From contig JAAONU010000011.1 in assembly GCA_012932295.1 (NCBI GenBank), forward strand, positions 46,564,352-46,628,351: DNA of 64,000 bases, written 5' to 3'. A program made the position numbers and the translations under genes. The DNA is from Cyclina sinensis (taxonomy: Eukaryota > Mollusca > Bivalvia > Venerida > Veneridae). Of the stretch, positions 38,401 to 47,300 are shown in pieces. Positions within the stretch are counted from its first letter, which is position 1. Each line of letters opens with the position of its first letter. A model generated the notes under the pieces. The model saw nothing but the letters and a program-made list of their open reading frames with translations, did not search any database and was not told the origin of the DNA.

Positions 38401-40902
38401 TACATGTGGAATATTCTTCACAACATTTTATGTCAAGTGTCTAATAAACTTATCTATGTAATTAGAAGCATGTGCCTGGCACACTAAAATCCATTATTGG
38501 AAAAATGGCCACAGAGGTAAACATTTAACTACTGTATGTGAACCCTGTACTGTGAATTGAGATTACGGATGTCTAAATCTATCCTAAATTTTAAGCAATC
38601 GTAACAACTCGGCTTTCTCCATCAACTTTGTAGAAAGACCTCGTATGTAAGTGTATGAATACACCAAATGGTAATTTGCCCCCGCTTTAATAAAAATATA
38701 AACACACTTGGCGGAATTCAAGCAGTGTTTTTCTTATGCATTGAAAAACTGAAAATAATTTTTAATTTAAAGCATGAACAGGTAGAGGCTTTAAGAAATG
38801 TTTTCAATTTAGCAGACACCATTTGAATTATAAAATAGTCCAATATGGCGCCAACCACATTATTTCAGAAGGGACTTATTAAAGTCACCCAAAGTTTTCC
38901 AAACGATTTTTAAGCAACAAGGCCAATTGAACGCACAGAACCAGTTCATCATGTACAGCCTTCCTAATGGTTTACAGTTTAAAATAGAGCACTGTTTTCA
39001 TTGGCTATTGCATTCTCAGTGCATGCACACCCCCATCAAATAAGGCTGATGCAAACAAGAGACTGATGCAGGTTTAAAAGCATCTTTTTGCTTTTTGGGG
39101 GGTTTTGTGGAACAGTATCTAACAGAATATAGTATTTCAATATGTTTTAAAATATGCAAGTGTAAAATGACTGTTATTCAGTTGGGAAATAGGAATTTCA
39201 CAAAATCCATTTTCCACCACTATTTTGGGGATTTCTGGTTGCGACTTAAAGGCAGCATCCTGCCTGGTCGCAATATTTTTAGAATAGTGATTTAGGGAGT
39301 TTCTCAGAGTTACTCCATGATTTTCCTCCTAAAGTCCGCGGAGTCCAGGAGAAAAATGTACATAACCCGGGAGCTGTACTTTAGCTCTTAACATCTGTTA
39401 ACGAACAATAACCGTTTCATCTTAAATTTTGAGTTTGGCCTGGATAGTGTCAGGTACACTATAGTTTTCTGTTACTGACAAAATTCTTCAGAATGTAGAA
39501 AGGAAAAGCAGTATTCTTCCAGCTGACATTTCTTGGAGCAACATTCTGATGAAAAGGTCTTTAGCAAGGTCCTTCTACATCTACATGTTACTCCCAATCA
39601 GTCAGTACTGACTATAACTGGGAGGTGCTTGTCAGGAAAACTGTGTTAGAAGTGTTAAGTGCTTAGTTAAAGGATAAAAGTTTGAAGATAAAAAGAGTGC
39701 AAGGTTAAAAAAATACTAAAAGTGAGCTGTCACCAGCCTATCCTTGAAGATATTTAGGATGGCACAGGATTTGACCTGGTATGGGAGACTATTCCTATAC
39801 CTTAATGTTCTAGGGAAGTACGAGTTAAGGTGGTACTGGGTACGGGACTGGGGGATCAGACTCTGCTGGATTTTATAGAGAAATATTAGTGAGGAATGGA
39901 GTCTGCGGCTTTTTATGAAGGGCCAACCAAGATTGTATACAATTTGTGAGACACTACTTCGGAAATCGTAATTATTACAGACATATCTAGCCACACCTCT
40001 TTGTACACTTTCAACTTTAGAAGTAAGGTGTTTCTGCCAAGGGTGCCAAATTATTGAGTAGTATTCTAGTTGTGGTCTTACATAGGTTACGTATGCTGAT
40101 GTTTTGACTTTCCTATTTTGGGTTTTGATGTTTCTCTAGCCTAATTTATTAGGCTTAAAGTGTTGAACCCATATACTGATCTGATATTTTTTAGTTGTTC
40201 AACCTTTAAGCCTAATTTTAAACTGCATCTGGTTAAGCGGACTTGGTAAGGCACCGTTATTACCCTGTCCTGGTTATCTATTAACCTAGAACACTGAGTA
40301 TTCCGATAGCCAAATTTTGAATAAAATGGTTGATTAATCTTGTACGAAATAAGTGTTTAAGTTCTATACTTAAGTATTTGTGTGTTTTCTTGGATTACAG
40401 GATCAGGTATGAATTTAGTTATCATATTTTTATCATTTTTGCCTTAAACTCTGTGAAATGTTGGACAAACAAGCCATAAAAATTGTCCAATCGCCTACGA
40501 TTGAGTGAGTCCACTTAGCCAGATGCAGATCAAAGTGAGACGTAGAAGGTGAACAACTATAAAATATCAACTTATGAAATGGGTTCACCTTCGGAGGCGA
40601 AATAGTGAGACTAATGTTTCTCTGAATAAATCTTAAGGAGTTTTTAGCATTGGAAGCAATGTTAATAATATGAGGTAGTCCAGTTTAGGTCTTTAGAGAT
40701 AGTAGATCTAACTCCAGGGTCCAAGGACATTCTGAAGAAAAGATATTTCACAAGTTCCATCACAGCTAAAGTCTTAAACTTCAAGAAATTGGGGAAATTA
40801 ATGACAGTGTCATTTGGAAAGACCGAAAATGTGTATTTACGTTTTCAAGACCATGCTCTTTTAACTCTACACGAGTTCGTATTTCTTTGATCCTTTCCAT
40901 TA
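29314..40902 (-). CDS. POLR1C: RPAC1, shared alpha-like subunit of RNA polymerases I and III (11 exons)
   Basis: Complete gene. Exons run 40902-40841, 37300-37229, 36817-36710, 36046-35914, 33373-33257, 32621-32572, 32009-31944, 31117-31051, 30541-30422, 29949-29833 and 29435-29314. Exons 2-11 join in frame with GT-AG borders and give 323 residues plus stop; with exon 1 the length is about 343, close to the vertebrate 346. Family hallmarks are present: [46 protein letters not shown], and [12 protein letters not shown] followed by ASYRLLPDI. The product pairs with the RPAC2 subunit to nucleate Pol I and Pol III assembly in the nucleus, so it serves rRNA, tRNA and 5S synthesis. Exon 1 is out of frame by an A-run indel (see findings). 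AATAAA lies directly after the stop. The gene is head to head with NPHP1. Confidence 0.96.
29833..29949 (-). CDS. POLR1C: POLR1C exon 10
   Basis: 117 nt, phase 1-1, acceptor ATTTCCAG, donor GTAAGT. Encodes [19 protein letters not shown] and ends [11 protein letters not shown], matching the ARV-NPR-DT-SRE-FR segment. Confidence 0.95.
30422..30541 (-). CDS. POLR1C: POLR1C exon 9
   Basis: 120 nt, phase 1-1, acceptor TTATTCTAG, donor GTAAGT. Encodes [14 protein letters not shown] and the CFSPGVIEV motif. Confidence 0.95.
31051..31117 (-). CDS. POLR1C: POLR1C exon 8
   Basis: 67 nt, phase 0 in and 1 out, acceptor CTTACAG, donor GTGGGT. Encodes [20 protein letters not shown] followed by PV, the [12 protein letters not shown] signature. 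Confidence 0.95.
31318..31815 (+). mobile_element. Repeat element ending GGGGGCATAAAA, in POLR1C intron
   Basis: Starts AACTAGAGTTGTTTCCATAG then GGACACGGATG, and ends GGTGGGGGCATAAAA. Internal direct repeats start at 31453 and 31613 (GTCAAAATACCCAGG). A C-run lies near 31770. Same terminal pattern as 37598-38370. Confidence 0.6.
31944..32009 (-). CDS. POLR1C: POLR1C exon 7
   Basis: 66 nt, phase 0-0, acceptor TTTCAG, donor GTTAGT. Encodes [20 protein letters not shown], matching the conserved [15 protein letters not shown] stretch. Confidence 0.94.
32572..32621 (-). CDS. POLR1C: POLR1C exon 6
   Basis: 50 nt, phase 1 in and 0 out, acceptor ATTGCAG, donor GTGAGT. Encodes [16 protein letters not shown], matching the W-IP-GNQ motif of the family. 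Too short to be seen as an open frame alone. Confidence 0.93.
33257..33373 (-). CDS. POLR1C: POLR1C exon 5
   Basis: 117 nt, phase 1-1, acceptor TTTTTCAG, donor GTAAAG. Encodes [19 protein letters not shown], then [10 protein letters not shown]. Matches the TLQF-L-V-CTRN segment of RPAC1. Confidence 0.94.
33628..35645 (-). mobile_element. Bivalve repeat element with ~145-bp tandem array, in POLR1C intron 4
   Basis: Begins with the hairpin AGGGCCATGATGGCCCT and GCTCACCTG (33661-33669) and ends with its inverse CAGGTGAGC (35629-35637). Between them are about twelve units with GTGACCTAGTTTTTGACCCC and CTAGAGTGTTAACAAG motifs. GGACGGACGG-type sequence precedes the right end. The open frames here are repeat translations. 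It may belong to the pearl/HINE class of nonautonomous elements. Confidence 0.75.
35914..36046 (-). CDS. POLR1C: POLR1C exon 4
   Basis: 133 nt, phase 0 in and 1 out, acceptor TCATACAG, donor GTAAGA. Encodes [16 protein letters not shown] and [19 protein letters not shown], the most conserved part of the dimerisation domain. Confidence 0.96.
36574..36664 (-). repeat. tRNA-derived SINE-like fragment
   Basis: Minus strand shows an A-box-like TAGTTTAGGTAACCG, then GTCGTGGGTTCAAGC as a B box, followed by a T13 run. Lies in POLR1C intron 3. No full cloverleaf can be drawn, so it is not a tRNA gene. Confidence 0.45.
36710..36817 (-). CDS. POLR1C: POLR1C exon 3
   Basis: 108 nt, phase 0-0, acceptor TTCTTCAG, donor GTAAGG. 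Encodes NFRIEIGRL... and the alpha-subunit signature [16 protein letters not shown]. Confidence 0.95.
37229..37300 (-). CDS. POLR1C: POLR1C exon 2
   Basis: 72 nt, phase 0-0, acceptor TTTTTCAG, donor GTACAA (weak). Encodes [15 protein letters not shown]... ending FEK, closely matching the conserved VHTTDFPG segment of RPAC1. Confidence 0.93.
37598..38370 (+). mobile_element. Repeat element with recent 167-bp tandem duplication, in POLR1C intron 1
   Basis: Starts AACTAGAACTGTGTCC AAAGGACACGGATGCCCCC and ends GTGGGGGCATAAAA. Holds two nearly identical 167-bp units (starting about 37971 and 38138) and GGACAGACGTACGG repeats near 38300. Ends match the element at 31318. Confidence 0.7.
39716..40141 (-). 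pseudogene. 3' end of a non-LTR retrotransposon reverse transcriptase (dead fragment)
   Basis: In one frame on the minus strand: [40 protein letters not shown] and [20 protein letters not shown], then LGWP, FYKI-like [26 protein letters not shown] and a stop at 39716. These match the C-terminal tail of Jockey/CR1-type LINE reverse transcriptases (AY..LVRPQLEYA, ESVQRRAAR, LGWP, FFPRTI..WN.LP). A stop in the frame just upstream of 40141 and loss of the catalytic part show a 5'-truncated dead copy. It lies in POLR1C intron 1 in the same orientation. Confidence 0.85.
40841..40902 (-). CDS. POLR1C: POLR1C exon 1 (start codon; apparent frameshift)
   Basis: ATG at 40902, donor GTAAAT after 40841. 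The first residues ([13 protein letters not shown]) align with the vertebrate N-terminus, and the last ones in another frame (EHGLEN) also align. Between them is a run of six A (T6 on plus at 40859-40864) that breaks the frame. The exon is 62 nt, whereas 60 or 63 nt would join exon 2 in phase 0. Confidence 0.75.
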
Positions 40903-41239
40903 TTTTGATAAAACTTCTGAATCTTAAATTGACTTCACGTGTTTACTATTTATGATAAAAACCAAAGTTGTCCGTATCGTCGAATTAATGTTCAATACTT
41001 AATAATCGAATATAAATGTCCTTTATTTCCAATATGTCTCTTCGTTATTTGAGTTTATAATTTTAATAAGAAAAAATCTAAGTTATCACTCTAAATATTA
41101 GAATATCTTTAAAATTGATATTTTAGTTCTGATTGTGAGTGTGCATTAACATTTGTTTGCAAATGGCGGACAACTGAGTTTTCGAATTAAGCACGAAGAT
41201 TTACAGAGCAAATCTGCTCATTTCTTGCAAGGTTTAACA
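40903..41239. promoter_or_regulatory. Bidirectional POLR1C/NPHP1 promoter
   Basis: The 337 bp between the two divergent start codons must hold both 5' UTRs and core promoters unless distal non-coding exons exist. It is AT-rich, without a clear TATA box placed for either gene. An AAATGGCGGAC motif at 41161-41171 resembles a YY1-type site (ATGGCGG), which is common near transcription starts. I could not find a convincing RFX X-box. Confidence 0.55.
41163..41177 (+). other. Possible upstream ORF of NPHP1 (MADN-stop)
   Basis: ATG GCG GAC AAC TGA lies 62 bp upstream of the NPHP1 start. If transcription begins before it, it forms a four-codon uORF that would lower NPHP1 translation. It overlaps the YY1-like motif, so it may simply be promoter DNA. 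Confidence 0.25.
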
Positions 41240-41302
41240 ATGGGAAAGGAACCAACTCCTCTTGAAAAAGTAGTTAAAGATGCTGACTTGCTTCGGAAAC
41301 AG
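41240..41302 (+). CDS. NPHP1: NPHP1 exon 1 (start)
   Basis: 63 nt, ATG to donor GTAATT, phase 0. Encodes [20 protein letters not shown] plus Q. This start is chosen because the next residues align with the vertebrate N-terminal coiled coil. Confidence 0.88.
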
Positions 41303-44300
41303 GTAATTTGCTTTAAGTTGATAAACGCATGAATAAATTCAAAGTAAACATGTCCGTTCTTGAAATTTTCATAAATTAACTTCAGAGTAAATCAGAGCTC
41401 ATTTTCTATCTTAAATGCTGTAAAGAGTTTTGAAGATAAAGGTTTTAGATGAAAATTATCTTCACCTCATCAGACTAAGATCACTTAAGATAAAGAACTT
41501 AAAAAGCTTTAGGGTGTGCTTGGCTCACTGTCCGGAATAGCTGGAACATAAGTCGAGCAGGATGGAACATTGTTTTGTTATCGTTCCAACTGCACCTATC
41601 AAAAGACGTGAATAAGTTGTTTTAGACATTCTGTCAGGTTTGTACCACTCAACAGCTGTTATTATGTGCCGATACCATATGACAGCATAAAGGGTTAATA
41701 GTCTGTTTTGATTAGAATTGTTTGCTTGATTGATGTATTCCGGCTCACCATAGTTGAAACAGTTCTAGACAGTGAGTTGAGTATGTCCTTAATGTTTGTC
41801 ACTTATTTATTATTAAGAAAAATGTAAAACTTTAAAATCAAAATAGGCCTAGCTATTTTGCTAGAATACAATAGTAAACAGATCTTTAAATAGTACTGAA
41901 ATGCGCTTTATCTGATCTCCTCTTAGTTCTAGTTACGTTTAAATAGTGTAAAAGCAGCTTTATACTACATTTGTTATCTGTGGACATTTTGAGGAGTGGG
42001 ACTTTGATTCTGAGCATTTATAAACAAATTACATCATCTAAAACAAATTCAAAACAGCAAATCACTTTGCTTTAAAGTAGGAGTGTGTGATCATCAGATA
42101 TTGCCTACACACTTTTCTATGCATAAATTAACATCTTTTACATGGCAGCGATTGTTACTCCTTGGAAGTAAACAGAAACTAGGTTCTGAGATTTGAAATG
42201 CACCATTATAGAAGTCAGATTTGTCTTTTCAAAATATTATCAGTTATCTCAAAATACAAAATTCAAAACCCCCTTTTCCGTGTCGAAAATATATTTGGCT
42301 CTAGCAAAGTTTGACCCAGAGCTAGCCCTGTTTACACCCATATTTATATTTATGATGGAAACTCTTGGCCATAATCACTCTTTGCTTCCATTATTTTGAA
42401 CTGTTCCATCATTTTGTTTTTGTATTTCTAGGTTGACAAGATAACAAAGGAAAGTTTAAAAAATGCAAATAACAAAAAACTGAAAGACAAAGAAATCAAA
42501 TTGAAGGCAAATTATCGCAGGTAATAATCAGTTAAAATACTGTGTTAACTGTTAGTGTGAAGATTGTTGTTTAAGGATGATTCATGACTGAAGGCAGTCT
42601 TTACATGTGATCCAGTTTTGGATTAGTAGTTTTCACAGGTTTACACTTTAATTACAGGTTTATATTATCATATTTAAACTGTGTCAAAGAAACTTATTTG
42701 ATGCTGAGCACAAGGTGAACAGGTGAATAGACCCTGATTTTACCAGTGTATTTTTCAAAAGCCATTGAAGAAGTAAATGCATTATATCACATTTATTACA
42801 TTATTTTAATTAGATCTAGAACAATTCAGAGTTCTTTTTTTTCACTGATTCTGTGCTAACTTTTTGCAGAAAATTTAAAATGTTTCAGATATACTAGGTC
42901 CTATAATGACTGGAGAATTTCAACAGTTTTGATTGGATATAATAAATGTAAATGTGATGAAGTTACTGTGTATTTCTTACAGTTGTTATGAGCTAAAACC
43001 ACAGATTACAGCTCTGTTACAGAGGGCAGAAGAATTAACTGAGGTGAAGTATAACTTGTTTTCTTTTGTTAATACAGGTTTGTCAAATCCTCAGATATAA
43101 TCTTAAAATGAGATATAACAAGTTAGCAAGTACAGCTTAATAATATGAGTTCTGAAACCTGCTGCATTTTGATTAAGATGAATGGATCTATGAAGACCTT
43201 CTGCTGAAAAATCAGATCTTGGGAGTGTTTGATTAAAAAATATCTCCTAAAAACATGCCTGTATTTCTGTTAAAATTTAATAGGAGAAATTTGATTTCTT
43301 TCTGTTGTTTTGTTGAAGAATAAAGTTCATAAGAAAATTGATAGAAATATGTTTTATAGGAAAATGAAGGACCAAAAGTGAAGAATTTTGAACAAAAAAA
43401 GAAAAAGGAAATTGACAGAATTACAGTATGGCAGGTAAGAATAAAGATTGATTGAAGTTTTTACATTTAACTGATTTGAAATACCATTTGAGAAATAGGC
43501 AGAAATTTGAGACTTCCTGACTTTATCAGACTGACTCTTAGAGAAAGTTTAGAGTTTGCTATTTGGCCCGAAGTTCTTGAATTGCTGGTTTCTGTAGCCC
43601 AGTACATTTACTAAGTTTATGCTGTAATATTATTAAGTCTTGCAGGTTGGTAGAACTGCCATTGTGTCTGTTTGTGTTAACCGAAACTGGTTTAATGCCT
43701 TTAGCTTTTGTATGTCATTGTTTACTGTTCTATACATGCTCAGTCCTGTTTATGTGCATGCCCTTTCACCTCTTACTAACTTCCCGCCATCCCACCTTTT
43801 GTATCCGCACAGAACTATTAGGGACCTCAGTGTGAGAAGTTGGTCTTGCGACCACCTCTCTTGTACATTAAGTTGAACCTGTTTATTGGTACCTTACATT
43901 AATTTATTAATCAGTGATACCACTGATGATTCTGGCTCTTTCTTCTGTCTACATCCATAGGTATGTTAATAAACGTATTTAAATCTACAACCATCATCGT
44001 ATTTATCCTATGCCCCAGTTACATTTCAATAAAGCCTTGTTTAGTAGCCTACACCCCAGCATAACTTAAGTACTGATAAGACACATGTTAAACAAAACAA
44101 AATATATATCATAAATACATTTGTACATGGTTCCTGATGTTTTTAAGAATCATTTGGTTTATACTTGGTGAATGATAAATACTTAAATCTCATCATAGTT
44201 GTAGCTATTGTCTTAACATTCATTAATGACTTTTCAAAATAGAAATCCCAAACTTACTCTTATCACTAAAATTTCCATTAATTGCCAGATTATATATATA

Positions 44301-47300
44301 CCTACATATAGTCAAAGTTTTCCTGTAGTGACAGCACATCTAAAGCTGACTTGTCTGTTTCAGACTCAAGTGGATGATGCAATGACCAAGGTTCTTCCTG
44401 GGGAAGAGGGAGAGGCATATCTCAAGTAAGTTTCTGATAATATATAAATTACTGACTGAAGCTTCTTACATGACTCAGAAGGGTTAATTTACTCAAAGAG
44501 GGACAGTAGTCAATATATAGAGACCAGTAGAGTTTTGTTTGTTGTTTATTTGACTGATACTAGTATATGTAATATTTTTCATATAAAAAAAACAAGGTAC
44601 ATGTTTATTTGTAATATTAATTAAAAAATCCAAAGTCTTTTATTGAGTATTTTAATATATAAAGCAATCCAAGATAGGTATTAAGAAATACAACTATTGC
44701 TTTTCCTTCAAAGAGAATTAAAGAAAGAATTTGGACAAGAAGAAGAGGGGGATAAGGGTGAAGAGACAGCTGAGAAGGGTGAAGATGAGGAGGAGGAGGA
44801 AGAAGAGGAGGAGGAGGAAGAAGATGATGAAGAAGAAGGTGAAGAAACAGAGGGAGATACTTTAGAACCTCCAAAAAAAGGTTTGCTAACATTACTTAGA
44901 TATTTGATCTAAACTTGGTTCATATATTTTGCAAGTAGAGGATATTAAATGAGTGGTCATGTAATAGGAGATTTGCATGAGTTATTTGAAATTGATCTTA
45001 ACGAGACTCTGCCGACTTTTTATTGTTTTCTATTAAAACGAATGTAATAAATCCCATATTTCATAACCAATGAATATAACATTCTATTTATATCAGTCAT
45101 AGAAGTTTTGTAAGTGAATGATGACTGAAATGCACAGAAACTGTTTGTTTTATCGGTATGATTGCAAACGTCATAAACATATTGTTAATGACTTTGACAT
45201 CATAGTGGTATTACACTAGTGTTATATCAGAAATATAACATGGCTTTGTAACTTGCCCATGACATCTTCTATGATATAATAAATGTTACGAAACTTGAAC
45301 AAATTACATGTATTGATCATATGTTGTAATGAAGGTTTACTTTGGTATAAAGATACTGACAACATTAGTACCTTTGTCTAGCATAATCTAGGTATAGTAT
45401 AACAGTTGTTATATATGAAAACATGTATATGATATGCAACAGATACTTATAAATCCTGTTGGAAATATTTTTATTGAACATGTGTCATTGGAACATTCTC
45501 AGAATTCAACAAAAATTTAAGAATCCTATTTCTATAATGTATCACTTCAGTGTCTAAGAAGGAAGGAGAGGAAGAGGAGGAAGAAGAAATAGAGGAAGAA
45601 GTTGAAGAAGAGGAAGTAGAGGAAGAAGAGACTGAGGAAGAAGAAGAAGGGGATGAAGAACAAACTACCCCTAAGAAAGTGGAACACAGGTTATTGCTTA
45701 AGCCTTTAATGAATTAAGCTGCCACAGATAAAGTAAGGAATAAAAGTGTGCAGATTAATGAGATGACTTTACAGGCTAGTTTTGAAATGTTCTACCATGT
45801 CACTATTATAACCTTTACACAGAGTCTTGAATATAAGCCCTATTATTAACCTTTGTCTAAAAAAAGTTTCCAACAGAGAATAGTCACAACAATAGGCACC
45901 AATCAAGAAGACTTTACCACCATAATGTTTCCTTGAGATAAGATAGCTTATACATGCCTTGGATATCTTCCAATGCTTTATTTCTGAAATACAACAGAGT
46001 TTCATGAAGTAAAACTGTTCAAAATGATTCCTGTCTTATAAAGAATCAAAATCCTTTTGATGTTTTTTTTTTACAGTAAGGAAACCAAAGGAGCCAAAAA
46101 GACAGAAAAGGATGAAGAAGAGGAGGAAGAAGAGGAGGAGGAGGAGGAGGATGAAGATGAAGAAGATGAAGAGGAAAGTGAAGAGGAAGAAGAGGATGAA
46201 GAAGAGGATGAAGAAGGAGAGACAACTATGGAAGTTACTACCTCTGTAAGTGAACTTACATATTTTGTGTACATTTTAATTAAGGAATTATTAATTTTAT
46301 TGTATAGTAAAGGTATTTCTGCTGTGTTATCTATTATCAGTAAACCATTCTCTAATCATGTAAAATTTTGTTGTTGTTGTTTTTTAAAAGTTTTTCTTTT
46401 CGTTTTCTAGGGCAGGCTATTTGAAGCATTGTATGATTATTCTGGTGAAGAAAAAGGTGACCTCAGCTTTAAAGCTGGAGATATTCTTACTATTCTAACA
46501 ACACAGTAAGTATTGTTGACACCGTACAAACTGATTAAATGTAAGAAATTATCATAGATAATTTCGATTTTGGTGGAATTATAGCTATTTACCCTATAAT
46601 AATTGCTTGTACAGTCTATTTACATTTGTTTTTCTCAGGGAAAACAAATTGTATTTTGTCTGAAATTCAGACTTTTATGAACCTAAATTGCAGTAAATGT
46701 ACTGGAAAATCTTTTGCTGCCTTCACTTTCATTTTGTTTGTATCTGTGACAGGGGCAAGTGTGGAGAGATCAGTATCTGATGGACACATTTCTAGTTACT
46801 GTAGTATATTCTGTTTTTTGTTGGAAAGAAAAATGGTCCTTATGAGAAAAGTGCATTTCAACCTTAAATTGGACCAACAGTGTATTAGTTTTATATGAGA
46901 TATATTATTCTTCACAGACATATATCTGCAGTCCTTACTGGGATAAATATCTCTGCCAGCTTACGTAGCAATGTTATAATACATCTAGTTCGACCTATGG
47001 TTTTGCTTTTGACACTGCTTTCAAATTTCAAACACATAATGAACATCTCAAAAAATGCCTGAACAACCTCTGTAAAGTGTTTTCACTTCCATGGTATTTT
47101 TGATAGAAAGGTATAGCAGTAATCTAGTAATACGTTATGATATTGTCATAATCAAGTCCTGACCAAAACACTTTAGTCCACTTCACAGTTATGGAGGCCT
47201 GATGTTTTAGCCTTGTTCTGTCTGAAAACATCCTTTGCTTACATCTCTACCAAGTATATTTTTACAGGCAAAATGGTGAGGTACTCCTTCAGTGTTACAC

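Noticed and set aside
44617..44892. Pro/Leu-rich frame on minus, and the Ser-rich frame at 46071-46274
   Set aside because: Antisense shadows of the Glu-rich NPHP1 exons.
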